The notes: generated by a model from the sequence alone, not told the origin. Counted from the stretch's first letter, positions 7,451 to 15,263 are shown. The stretch is 20,097 nt of DNA from Endomicrobiia bacterium (GCA_030018875.1 JASEHK010000008.1:1-20097); one strand, 5' to 3'. Numbers and translations are program-made.

Positions 7451-8438
7451 CAAAGTGACGAGAGAAAATCGAGGATATCAACGCGTCGGCGGTTACGCCT
7501 TCGGCCTCGGCGGTATAATTGAGTATCATCCTATGGCGCAGAGCCGGCCCGATGACGGCGGCGACGTCTTCTTTTGAGACGGTCATTCGGGCGTTCAGTA
7601 TGGCGTGGGCTTTCGCGGCGAGTATTACGCTTTGCGTGCCGCGCGGGCCTGCGCCCCATTGAATATATTTAGAGGCGTTCCCTGATGCTTTGCCGTCGGG
7701 CCTGGTCGCCCTGACCATTCGGACCACCCTCTCCAAAATATAGTCCGAGACGGGCACCTGCCTGACTATATCCTGAAGCGCCGTTATGTCGGTCGCGCCG
7801 AGTATTTTGCCCACGGCCGCGCTCGCGCCGGACGTTGTTGTCAGAGCTATTATTTTTTCTTCTTCCATCGTCGGATAGGATATGTTTATCTGAAAGAAAA
7901 ATCTGTCTAACTGCGCCTCGGGCAGCGGATACGTGCCTTCCTGTTCTATCGGGTTTTGCGTGGCAAGGACGAAAAACGGCGGCGCGAGTTCGTATGTCTT
8001 GCCGCCCGACGTCACTTTCATTTCCTGCATGGCCTCCAAAAGCGCCGACTGGGTTTTCGGCGGAGTGCGGTTGATTTCGTCGGCCAGAAGTATCTGAGTG
8101 AATACCGGACCCGGTATGAACTTAAAGACTTTTCTTAAAGTGACGGGGTCTTCCTGGATTATTTCCGTTCCCGTTATGTCGCCCGGCATAAGGTCGGGCG
8201 TGAATTGTATTCTTGAGAACTTCAGACCGAGTATTTCGGAAAGCGTGGAAACCAGAAGCGTCTTGGCTAATCCCGGCACACCGACGATAAGACAATGCCC
8301 CCGCGAGAAAAGCGAGACGAGAAGCTGGTCAACGGCCTCATTTTGTCCCACGATTTTTTTTGATAATTCGGATTTGACGGCCTGGCCGGCCTTTTGTAAT
8401 TTTTCGACGAGTTCGTCGGCAGTTTCTTTGTTTTTCAT
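7434..8438 (-). CDS. moxR: MoxR family AAA+ ATPase
   Basis: 334 residues, the usual MoxR length. Walker A is GVPGLAKT (53-60) with the Ala-Lys-Thr typical of this family. Walker B is LLADE (117-121), followed by INRTPPKTQSALLEAMQE. Sensor 1 is ATQNP (159-163) with PLPEAQLDRF after it. The C-terminal lid (about 205-334) includes GAGPRGTQSVILAAKAHA. It is a cytoplasmic ATPase of the chaperone-like class, expected to remodel or activate the VWA proteins encoded downstream. It is the one minus-strand gene with a strong ribosome site, AGAGGAAG just before the ATG, as expected for the first gene of an operon. A 72-base gap with an imperfect palindrome separates it from the recombinase gene. The MoxR family is certain; the subfamily is not. 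Confidence 0.95.
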   Translation of the reverse strand: MKNKETADELVEKLQKAGQAVKSELSKKIVGQNEAVDQLLVSLFSRGHCLIVGVPGLAKTLLVSTLSEILGLKFSRIQFTPDLMPGDITGTEIIQEDPVTLRKVFKFIPGPVFTQILLADEINRTPPKTQSALLEAMQEMKVTSGGKTYELAPPFFVLATQNPIEQEGTYPLPEAQLDRFFFQINISYPTMEEEKIIALTTTSGASAAVGKILGATDITALQDIVRQVPVSDYILERVVRMVRATRPDGKASGNASKYIQWGAGPRGTQSVILAAKAHAILNARMTVSKEDVAAVIGPALRHRMILNYTAEAEGVTADALISSIFSRHFDERAS

Positions 8439-8474
8439 GACTTCCTCTTTCCCATATCTTTATTAATTTTCTTT

Positions 8475-8498
8475 AATTCCCCCTTTATTAAGAGGGAA
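8475..8498 (-). repeat. Imperfect palindrome between recombinase and moxR genes
   Basis: On the minus strand, TTCCCTCT and AGGGGGAA pair around a loop of about 6 bases with one mismatch. The unit CCCTC-N-AAAGGGGG recurs at 15383-15395 and, in opposite orientation, at 15441-15455. It is not followed by a T-run, so it is a weak terminator candidate at best. Confidence 0.45.
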
Positions 8499-8510
8499 GT
8501 TCTCTACCCT

Positions 8511-9398
8511 TCAACGATTGCGCGGATGGAATTTGTCGTGAATGTCTTTAAGGCGTTTGCGGTCTATATGCGTATAAATTTGAGTCGTGCTTATCGAGGC
8601 GTGACCGAGCATTTCCTGGATACTTCTTAAATCCGCCCCCCCTTCCAAAAGATGCGACGCGAAAGAGTGTCGTATCGCGTGCGGTTTTACGTTCTTTGAT
8701 ATTTCGGTTGTCTTTGCGTATTTTTTCAGACGCTTCCAGAAAGCCACGCGGCTCAGGGGTTTGCCGCGCGCTCCCGCGAAAAGATAATCGTCGTCGGACA
8801 ATCCTCGTCCCGCGGATTGAAGATATTTCTCCAAAAACATCGCGGCGGTTTTGTTGAGAGGCACCACGCGCTCTTTGGAGCCCTTGCCTTTTACCCGCAA
8901 TATGCCGAGCGTCAAATTTGGGTCGTTTTTTTTGAGTTTGAGTACCTCCGAAACCCTGAGTCCCGAGGCGTACATCAGTTCGAGCATCGTTCTGAATCTC
9001 AATTGATTTTTGGTTTTGTAAGGCACGGCCGACATAAGTGAAGCGACTTCTTCGCGCGACAGAAACTCGGGCAATAGTCCTCCGGTCTTGGGCAGCGGCA
9101 GATACATCGTGGGATCGTCGGAGAGGTCGTGCTCCAGCGCGAGAAAACGGTATAGTTGCCTTATGGATTCCATGTGGCGGTAGACGCTTGAACTCGCGAG
9201 CCCGCGTGTTTTCCGTTCCCAGAGATACTCCGATATTATCCGCTGGTCGGCCTTTTCGAACGATATTTTTTTTCTGGACAGATATTCGAGGAAAAATTTT
9301 ATGTCGCTTCGATATGCCTCGAGCGTGTTGCGCGAAAGGCCTTTCTCGGCGGATATGTACGCCTCGAATTCTTTCAGGAGTTCGGCGGGATTTTTCAT
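8511..9398 (-). CDS. xerD: Tyrosine recombinase, XerD type
   Basis: 295 residues from the ATG at 9398, the usual Xer size. The frame extends upstream to 9662, but that part lies inside the preceding gene and is Arg-rich. The N-terminal SAM-like domain (1-105) contains EKGLSRNTLEAYRSDIKFF. The catalytic domain has Arg148 (ASGLRVSEV), Lys172 (GKGSKER), His240 and Arg243 (HAIRHSFASHLL), His266 (LGHASISTT) and the nucleophile Tyr275 (QIYTHID), so the set is complete. Xer recombinases resolve chromosome dimers at dif. No partner xerC and no dif site is in the window, and a single-Xer system is possible. The start codon shares one base with the stop of the metallo-beta-lactamase gene (TAATG), indicating coupled translation. 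XerC is the alternative name. Confidence 0.9.
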   Translation of the reverse strand: MKNPAELLKEFEAYISAEKGLSRNTLEAYRSDIKFFLEYLSRKKISFEKADQRIISEYLWERKTRGLASSSVYRHMESIRQLYRFLALEHDLSDDPTMYLPLPKTGGLLPEFLSREEVASLMSAVPYKTKNQLRFRTMLELMYASGLRVSEVLKLKKNDPNLTLGILRVKGKGSKERVVPLNKTAAMFLEKYLQSAGRGLSDDDYLFAGARGKPLSRVAFWKRLKKYAKTTEISKNVKPHAIRHSFASHLLEGGADLRSIQEMLGHASISTTQIYTHIDRKRLKDIHDKFHPRNR

Positions 9399-10036
9399 TA
9401 TTGTTTTTTGAAGTAGGGGTTCGAGAGTTTTTCTCTCGACAAGGTCGTGGCCGGCCCATGTCCGGGATATATGTCGGGGTCGCCTTTCATTGCCAGAAAC
9501 TTGGCTATGGATGACGCCATAGCGTCCTCGTCGCCGCCGGGAAGGTCGCACCTGCCGACGGTATCGCGGAATATGGTGTCTCCCGAGAATACGGCTTGTA
9601 TATGGGAGTTTTTGTCGCGCGTAATGAGGCAGATGCCGCCGGACGTGTGACCGGGGGTACACATAATTTCAAGAGACACGTCGCCGAGCGTTAAGGTTTT
9701 TCCGTCGGTCAGGGCCTTGTCGGCCGGCGGGGCCGATACGAAGTCGCCCGTGTGGGCGGAGAGATTTTTTTGAGTGGAGACGAGAGACGCGAACTCCAGA
9801 GGGTGGGCGTATATCGGCGCGCCGTATTTTTCTTTCAGATGTTTCACCGCGCCGATGTGGTCGGCGTGAGCATGCGTCAGCGCTATTAGGGAGCAGACGG
9901 ATTTTTCTTTTTCGAGAGTTTCTATTATTTTGGCGGCGTCGGCTCCGGGGTCTATCACCGCGGCCTCGCCGGATTTACCGACGATGATATAGCAGTTCGT
10001 TTCAAGAGGCCCCACGACTATCGTTATTATTTTCAT
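9398..10036 (-). CDS. Metallo-beta-lactamase fold hydrolase, glyoxalase II-like
   Basis: 212 residues. The dinuclear metal site is complete: THAHADHIG (His55, His57, Asp59, His60), His130 in TPGHTSGG, Asp153 in SGDTIFRDTVGRCD, and His193 in YPGHGPATTL. The C-terminus LSREKLSNPYF is typical of the short YcbL or GloB-like branch, which lacks the long glutathione-binding domain of true glyoxalase II. It is cytoplasmic and probably a thioester hydrolase, but the substrate cannot be told. It begins in a 4-base overlap with pgpA (ATGA) and ends in a TAATG overlap with xerD, so it belongs to their transcription unit although no functional link is obvious. Confidence 0.9.
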   Translation of the reverse strand: MKIITIVVGPLETNCYIIVGKSGEAAVIDPGADAAKIIETLEKEKSVCSLIALTHAHADHIGAVKHLKEKYGAPIYAHPLEFASLVSTQKNLSAHTGDFVSAPPADKALTDGKTLTLGDVSLEIMCTPGHTSGGICLITRDKNSHIQAVFSGDTIFRDTVGRCDLPGGDEDAMASSIAKFLAMKGDPDIYPGHGPATTLSREKLSNPYFKKQ

Positions 10037-10506
10037 AAAACCGAAATCATCGCTTCGGCGGCTTTTAAGACGGCAACCGACAAAATGCCCGCCGAGGTGT
10101 CATCGAGCATTATGCCCCATTCATAGGGCAGTTTTTGTATTTTTTTTATGCCGAGAGGTTTTACGACGTCGAAAAATCTGAAAAGCGCGACGGTCGCCGC
10201 GGCGTTCCACAGGCCATCCGGCGCAAGAGACAGGGCCAGCCATACTCCGGCGGCCTCGTCTATAACTATGCGCTGGTCGTCGTCGTTCGTCAGATACGAC
10301 GATGTCCGCCTCACGATGAATATTCCGGCGATGAATAGCGCAACGGCGGCGTGGAGCCGGTATCGTTCGGGAACGGCAAGCAGGAAAATCGCCGCCGCGA
10401 TTATCGAACCGGCCGTGCCCGGCGCCACAGGAAAAAAACCCGCGCCGAAAAACGAGGCGAAAAACATTGAAGGTTTAATGCGCTGCATCGGGTTAGATGA
10501 AGTCAT
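10033..10506 (-). CDS. pgpA: Phosphatidylglycerophosphatase A
   Basis: 157 residues from the ATG at 10506; a TTG two codons earlier (10512) is also in frame. Neither has a Shine-Dalgarno. PgpA motifs are present in order: GAGFFPVAPGTAGS near the N-terminus, DDQRIVIDEAAGVW (about residues 76-89), LFRFFDVVKPLGIKKIQ and GIMLDDTSAG. There are about four membrane segments. The enzyme removes phosphate from phosphatidylglycerophosphate to give phosphatidylglycerol at the inner membrane. It follows pgsA, which makes its substrate, after a gap of 72 bases. Length and motifs match the family, so I regard this as secure. Confidence 0.93.
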   Translation of the reverse strand: MTSSNPMQRIKPSMFFASFFGAGFFPVAPGTAGSIIAAAIFLLAVPERYRLHAAVALFIAGIFIVRRTSSYLTNDDDQRIVIDEAAGVWLALSLAPDGLWNAAATVALFRFFDVVKPLGIKKIQKLPYEWGIMLDDTSAGILSVAVLKAAEAMISVL

Positions 10507-10578
10507 TTTCAAATGAGTCGGCGTCGGAACGAGGCGCTCGCGGTTTTTTTTATTTTTCGCGGCGGCCCGCGGGAGTTT

Positions 10579-11157
10579 TTATTTCAGAAGATGTTTATAT
10601 TTGGAAAGGTATCTCGCGCCGGAATAAAATGTAAGAATGGTTATCAGGAACATCAGTGTGAATGGCGCGGGCGCAAGCACGTCTAACCAGGCGGTAGCCG
10701 CCGAAAATCGGGTTTTGATATATGACCTCGCCACGAGAATAAGCAGTATGGCGATGCAAACTACCGTCTGAGAAGTTGTCTTGAACTTGCCGGCCTTGTC
10801 GGCCGGAATTATGATTTGTTTGGAAGCGGCCAGCGAGCGCAGGCCTGTGATAAGAAACTCTCTGGATATTATCACTACCACCATCCATGACGGTATATGA
10901 AGTTCTTTAAGCCCCACGAAAGAGACGAGGGCCGAAGATATCAGAAGTTTGTCGGCAAGCGGGTCGAGGAAAGTGCCTAATGTTGTGATCTCGTTTCTTT
11001 TTCTGGCGAAGTAGCCGTCCCACGCGTCGGACAGCATTCCGAGCAGAAAAAGAATGAGCGCGCCGAGTCGGGCCTCGAAACTGTTCACGTACATCAGGAA
11101 GACGAAAAAAGGCAGGATGACGAGGCGCAAGAGAGTCAGTTGTAGGGCTATGTTCAT
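10579..11157 (-). CDS. pgsA: CDP-diacylglycerol-glycerol-3-phosphate 3-phosphatidyltransferase
   Basis: 192 residues. The CDP-alcohol phosphotransferase signature is exact, with D44, D47, G48, A51, R52, G61, D65 and D69 in SDAWDGYFAR and GTFLDPLADK. The rest is membrane helices, as expected for this integral inner-membrane enzyme. It joins glycerol-3-phosphate to CDP-diacylglycerol, giving phosphatidylglycerophosphate for PgpA downstream. The ATG is preceded by AATCCCCACGC with no Shine-Dalgarno. A putative promoter at 11174-11202 would give a leader of only about 10 bases. Other CDP-alcohol transferases share the signature, but the pgpA neighbour and the length favour PgsA. Confidence 0.93.
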   Translation of the reverse strand: MNIALQLTLLRLVILPFFVFLMYVNSFEARLGALILFLLGMLSDAWDGYFARKRNEITTLGTFLDPLADKLLISSALVSFVGLKELHIPSWMVVVIISREFLITGLRSLAASKQIIIPADKAGKFKTTSQTVVCIAILLILVARSYIKTRFSAATAWLDVLAPAPFTLMFLITILTFYSGARYLSKYKHLLK

Positions 11158-11173
11158 GCGTGGGGATTACAAA

Positions 11174-11202
11174 ATTATGGATTCCCGATAAAACCATTTC
11201 AC
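11174..11202 (-). promoter_or_regulatory. Putative sigma70-type promoter of pgsA
   Basis: On the minus strand, GTGAAA (11202-11197) and CATAAT (11179-11174) are separated by 17 bases. They match the consensus -35 at 4 of 6 and the -10 at 5 of 6. The predicted transcript would begin about 10 bases before the pgsA ATG. It overlaps one end of an inverted-repeat element, so the match could be fortuitous. Confidence 0.35.
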
Positions 11203-11242
11203 CACCTGCGGGTGGGAGCCCGCAGAATGCGGCGGCGGGAAT
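11181..11242. repeat. Inverted-repeat intergenic element with ATTCCCG/CGGGAAT ends
   Basis: ATTCCCG (11181-11187) and CGGGAAT (11236-11242) are perfect 7-bp terminal inverted repeats. Between them CTGCGGG (11206-11212) and CCCGCAG (11219-11225) form a perfect 7-bp stem with a 6-base loop. Elements bounded by ATTCCC and GGGAAT are widespread small intergenic repeats, for example dRS3 in Neisseria. The inner CCTGCGGGTGG also appears at 1454-1464, which supports a dispersed origin. Confidence 0.45.
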
Positions 11243-11279
11243 GACACCTTGAAAAATATCGTCGTTACGGCCCGCGTCG

Positions 11280-13055
11280 TTATTTTATCAAATCCTTTTT
11301 ATTTCGTTCAATGCTTCCGTCCAGCCGCCTGACCTTGACGGCCTCCGAACGCTCGCCGATTTCGTCAAACAGTTTTGATAAATACAGGATTACCCGAGGG
11401 TCGGTTAAATCGTAAACGAAGATGGAATGAGCCGCCACATAAACCGGTTTAATTTCGCGCAAAGGTCCGAATATCTTTTTGTCCGCGTAATAATTGGCGA
11501 ACAGATTGGTCGCGGACACGGCCAGAAATTTGCGCGGTTGCGCGGCAAGATTGACGGGAAAGCCCCTGCGCTCGACGGTGGAGACGAAGCCCACGGGAAA
11601 ATATTTTATTCCGTAATATTCGGGGTCGGCCGCGCCGAAGTAGGAAAGATAAATTTCCGAGGCGCCGCGTTTTTTAAGGAACGCCGCCAGGTCGCCGAGT
11701 CCCTGCCCCCAATCCACGTTCGAGTCGAGCAGATATTTATGTCCCCGCGACGGCCCTCCGGCCGCGTAGCTGAAATAGCCGATATGCCACGGGCGCGTCG
11801 CGGCGAATTCGGCCGCGCATGCGGCCACGAGAAAAACGGCGATTATTTTTGCCGCCATATTTTTTTTGAAAAGTTGCGCCGCCCCCGCGCCCGCCCACAT
11901 CGCCAGAAAAGGATATATCGGCAGTATATGCCGATGGCCTATCTGTATTTTGGAAAAGCACGCCGCAGCGAAAAACACCGCGGCGGGAAATGCCAGATAA
12001 ATCGTTCGCGCTCTTCCGTCGGCGATAATCCCGCTTTTGCCGTCCTGCGGCGGCCCGACCCGGTCGCCCTTGATTTTTTCCGGCGCGCGCTCATTTTTCG
12101 CGGTCAGAAAAAACGCGGCCGCCGCTATTATCATCGTCAACGGAGTTTTGAGTAAAACCGTCGCCGGAAAATAGTAATACCATCCGCCTGTGGAATACTT
12201 TCCCAAAAGAAAGCTCGCTCTGGGTCTCGATGCCGCGGAGCTCAGCGTATATTCGAGTCCGCGCAAGAATATTTCGGAACTGCCGAAAAAGTAAGACATC
12301 CACAGAACCGCCGCCCCCGCCGATAGGGCTATCAATACTTTGGCGGAGGTTTTCCCGGCGATATCCCCGCGTTTCGAGGCGTAAACGGAGGCAAGAAAAA
12401 GCGACGCGGGCAGGGTTATCGTCGAGAACTTGGAAGCGAGCGCCGCGCCCGTCGCCGCTCCCGCCGCCGCGCTCCAGAAAAACCCGTTTGTATCTGCGAG
12501 CGCTTCTCTAAAAGAAAAAACCGCCAGAAAGAAAAACGCCGCGGCCGCATAGTCGGTCGTTATCAAAAAAGAATTTCCCGTCGCCGGCGGATAAAAAACC
12601 CAGAAAGTCAGCGCCGTCAGGCCGGCCGCGGAGCCGTAAGATTTTTTTACGCACAGAAAAAGCGACAAAGAAAAAATCGTCGCGAATAACAGCATCGCCA
12701 AGCGCCCCGCGCCGAGGATTTTTCCGGCGGGGACTCTGTTTTTGTAAAGAAAAAAATCGCCGATTCGGTATTGATTACCCTGCATATCGGCCCGCCACGG
12801 ATGGCCCGCCGACGGAAAATCCGGTTTGATGAACAACATGGGGAACGCGGCGATGAGTTTTGCCAGAGGCGGATGGTCTACGGAGTTCATCTCGAAAGAG
12901 CCGGTCGAGTAGTACGAGTAGCCGGCTGCCAGATGAACTGCCTCGTCGTATGTCTGGGAGTTTTTGCCCGAGGCATCCAGACCGGCAATCAATTGAACAG
13001 TTAGAAGCGCGGCGGCAATCGAGAATATGGCTGTATTTTTCGTCAATTTCAACAT
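11280..13055 (-). CDS. GT39-like membrane glycosyltransferase (GT-C fold)
   Basis: 591 residues with about ten or more membrane helices. The first outside loop carries the GT-C acidic pair in TYDEAVHL (Asp37, Glu38), followed by VDHPPLAKL (Asp60-His61). Further family marks are LITTDYAAA (about 164-172), KIQIGHRHILPIYPF (369-383) and a C-terminal outside domain with HKYLLDSNVDWGQ (439-451). These fit lipid-carrier-dependent enzymes of the GT39/PMT group, which move a sugar from a polyprenyl-phosphate donor to a protein, lipid or glycan outside the membrane. Acceptor and sugar are unknown. It lies 67 bases after the DUF2723 gene, so the two may be co-transcribed. A TATAAT overlaps its start codon but cannot serve this start. 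No Shine-Dalgarno is present. Confidence 0.85.
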   Translation of the reverse strand: MLKLTKNTAIFSIAAALLTVQLIAGLDASGKNSQTYDEAVHLAAGYSYYSTGSFEMNSVDHPPLAKLIAAFPMLFIKPDFPSAGHPWRADMQGNQYRIGDFFLYKNRVPAGKILGAGRLAMLLFATIFSLSLFLCVKKSYGSAAGLTALTFWVFYPPATGNSFLITTDYAAAAFFFLAVFSFREALADTNGFFWSAAAGAATGAALASKFSTITLPASLFLASVYASKRGDIAGKTSAKVLIALSAGAAVLWMSYFFGSSEIFLRGLEYTLSSAASRPRASFLLGKYSTGGWYYYFPATVLLKTPLTMIIAAAAFFLTAKNERAPEKIKGDRVGPPQDGKSGIIADGRARTIYLAFPAAVFFAAACFSKIQIGHRHILPIYPFLAMWAGAGAAQLFKKNMAAKIIAVFLVAACAAEFAATRPWHIGYFSYAAGGPSRGHKYLLDSNVDWGQGLGDLAAFLKKRGASEIYLSYFGAADPEYYGIKYFPVGFVSTVERRGFPVNLAAQPRKFLAVSATNLFANYYADKKIFGPLREIKPVYVAAHSIFVYDLTDPRVILYLSKLFDEIGERSEAVKVRRLDGSIERNKKDLIK

Positions 13056-13122
13056 TATATTGCAGGGGCGGCCACCTGTATCTACCCTGTTACGACATTA
13101 CGCTCCGAGGCCGCCGAAAACA

Positions 13123-15222
13123 TTATCGTCTGCCGCCTTCAAGAATTGACAAATATCTTTTGGCGTCCGCGTTTGTAGGGTCGAGCTCGACGGTTTTTAT
13201 CAAGTTTGCTTTCGCCGACGCGAAGTCTCCCTTTTTCCAGTAAATCACGGCCTTGTTGTAGAAGGCCATCGCAAAATTGACGGAGAGTTCCGTCGCCCGC
13301 GAATAAGATTCGAGGGCTTCATCGTTCAGTCCGAGTCTCTCGGCTGTAACGCCCCTGTGGAGCCAGGCGACCGCCGCCTCCCTTCGCACTGATTCCTTTA
13401 CGTCGGGCGCGGCACGGTAATTTTCGGCCATTTTCACATATCTGGCGTATAAAATCGTCGCGTATTTGTAGTAGCGCATGGCGCCCGCAAAATCATTTTC
13501 GGCGAAATGGCACCAGCCCAGATGATACGCCGCCACGGGGAAGTCCTCTCGCATTTTCAGAGCCACGAGGAATCGGTAAGCGGCCTCTTTTCTTTGCCCG
13601 CGAGTCATAAGATAAAAACCCTCGCGGTGCCAGGCCTTGGCGTAATCTTCTATGATGTCCGGCGCGAAGAACTCCCTGTGCGAGCCGTATCGGAAATCTC
13701 CGCGGTAAAAATAAATATCGTCGAGGAGCATTGACGCCTTCGACGCGCCCGCGCCGGCGAAATTAAGAAGTCCGTAAGGCGTAGTCGCTATGTCTGCTGG
13801 CGGAAATTCCGCGTCGTTTGAAAAAAATACGCGGTTGTTTGCCGAGATAAACCGCTTCCAATCGTCGGCGGTCCTGAGCGGTGTAAGTATCACATTCCAC
13901 GGCTCGTTCATCTTTTTGTACCACCCCGATCCCGCAAGGCCCGCGGCCACTATATTGAGGTCGGGTCTTGAAAGTTTTTGGGCGTAGCGTCTGTGCCACA
14001 GCGAGAAAACCTGAACATCCTCTTTTATGACCACCGCCGCGTTTGCCGCCGAAGCCGATATGTTGCGGGCGTAGTCCGGCAGAAAAAAATTGCGGCGCTT
14101 ATTCACGCCGCCGAGCGACGAGGCGAATATCCATATCGCCACAAGATAAACGCAGGCGCCCAACGCCGAGGTAAAAGTCATAAAGAGCGCGGTTTTTCCT
14201 CCACCCGAATCCCTGATTTTTGAAAACAAAAACCCCGCCCCGCTCGCGGCAAAAATACAGAAGAAAATATCCGGCAGCAGAAAATGCGCTTCAAGAATGG
14301 CTAGCGCGTGTGTGTTGGGCGGCATATTCGCAAGATAGATAAATATGACGCCCGAGACGACGAATCCCGCCGCGGCGAATAAAAACAGTTCTATTTTCCG
14401 ACGGTAAAGTTGAACGGCGCCGACCACCGCCGCGACCGCGACCGCCGGCGTAAAGTCCCTGAAAAGGTGCAAAGCGTAGTATTTAATCTGAACGTAGAAG
14501 TTCTCGCCGGACTTAAATCCGCCCGAAATCAAATCCAGAGCGCCTCCGTGCGAGCGACGCAGCAAAGAGTCCATTAGTCGCCCCATTGTTGACGTGTCGC
14601 CCCAGTTTATAAGGGGATTATTTTGTGCCCTGACCCACGAATAAAGAAAAATACTCAATCCTCCGGCGAGAGCGATATGGGCAGCTGAGAGTTTTTTGAC
14701 TCCTGTTTTGCGGGATGCCGCGTAGAGGACGAAGGCCGGATAAACGAGCGCCGCGTCGGTCCTGGCGCCGGCCGCTACGCCGAGAACGAAGAAGGACGCA
14801 ATGATTTTAGAGTTCAGGAGGAGGCATGAAGCGGCCAGTATCAAAAACACGCTCATCGTGTACATTTCCTGCACTACGGCCAGATACCAGTAAAAATAAG
14901 AAAACGCGAAGCCGAGCGCCGCCCCCGCCGCCGGGATATCTTTAAGGTCAAATGTTTTTTTGATGAGAGAGAAAAACAGCGCCGCGGCCCCCGCCATAAA
15001 AAGGGCCGAGAGCGCGGTTATTCTGTATGCGTAGTTGCCGAATGGGACGGCCTTGCCGGCAATGTTGGCGGCAAGTATGTAAAGCGGATAGCCGGGCGGG
15101 TGCGCCACGCCGAGAGTGGCTGAGACGCTCGTCATTTCTCCGGAGTCGCGGTAAGGGGCGAGGGCGGGGAAGGCTGTGAGGATATAAACGCAGAATGTCG
15201 TCAGAAAAAGCGCGGCTTTCAT
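13123..15222 (-). CDS. DUF2723 membrane protein with C-terminal TPR repeats (probable GT-C glycosyltransferase)
   Basis: 699 residues. The N-terminus is typical DUF2723: APYRDSGEMTSVSATLGVAH (22-41) with Asp26 and Glu29 as the likely GT-C acidic pair, then HPPGYPLY (41-48). About ten membrane helices follow to about residue 380, and then a soluble domain. Residues about 525-695 hold about four TPR units, for example LGWCHFAENDFAGAMRYY and NKAVIYWKKGDFASAK. The family includes human TMEM260, a protein O-mannosyltransferase; by analogy this protein probably glycosylates exported proteins. The TPRs could recruit acceptors. It has a strong promoter (15264-15292), is the first minus-strand gene, and is followed by another GT-C enzyme. 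No Shine-Dalgarno precedes the ATG. The function is inferred from the family only. Confidence 0.85.
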   Translation of the reverse strand: MKAALFLTTFCVYILTAFPALAPYRDSGEMTSVSATLGVAHPPGYPLYILAANIAGKAVPFGNYAYRITALSALFMAGAAALFFSLIKKTFDLKDIPAAGAALGFAFSYFYWYLAVVQEMYTMSVFLILAASCLLLNSKIIASFFVLGVAAGARTDAALVYPAFVLYAASRKTGVKKLSAAHIALAGGLSIFLYSWVRAQNNPLINWGDTSTMGRLMDSLLRRSHGGALDLISGGFKSGENFYVQIKYYALHLFRDFTPAVAVAAVVGAVQLYRRKIELFLFAAAGFVVSGVIFIYLANMPPNTHALAILEAHFLLPDIFFCIFAASGAGFLFSKIRDSGGGKTALFMTFTSALGACVYLVAIWIFASSLGGVNKRRNFFLPDYARNISASAANAAVVIKEDVQVFSLWHRRYAQKLSRPDLNIVAAGLAGSGWYKKMNEPWNVILTPLRTADDWKRFISANNRVFFSNDAEFPPADIATTPYGLLNFAGAGASKASMLLDDIYFYRGDFRYGSHREFFAPDIIEDYAKAWHREGFYLMTRGQRKEAAYRFLVALKMREDFPVAAYHLGWCHFAENDFAGAMRYYKYATILYARYVKMAENYRAAPDVKESVRREAAVAWLHRGVTAERLGLNDEALESYSRATELSVNFAMAFYNKAVIYWKKGDFASAKANLIKTVELDPTNADAKRYLSILEGGRR

Positions 15223-15263
15223 ATTTTGCGTTGCCGACGTCTTTAGGTCGGAAGCGTCTCACA

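Noticed and set aside
8486..8514. TTGAAG and TTAATA, 17 bases apart on the minus strand, as a moxR promoter
   Set aside because: The -10 matches consensus at only 2 of 6 positions and the site lies inside the palindrome. moxR may be transcribed from upstream or from a promoter I cannot see.
9399..9662. 88-residue N-terminal extension of the XerD frame
   Set aside because: It lies wholly inside the metallo-beta-lactamase gene, is Arg/His-rich, and is absent from Xer proteins. The ATG at 9398 gives the normal length.
11427..12155. 242-codon plus-strand frame
   Set aside because: It is antisense to the GT39-like gene, Arg/Gly-rich, with no domain or signal.
13054..13059. Perfect TATAAT on the minus strand at the GT39-like gene
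   Set aside because: It overlaps the start codon itself, so a transcript from it would begin inside the gene, and no other start codon lies soon after.
13088..13099. TGTTACGACATT, 11 of 12 identical to 940-951 in the phased repeat
   Set aside because: One mismatch over 12 bases between intergenic regions of this size is expected by chance, and the 11-bp-spaced second half-site is not preserved.
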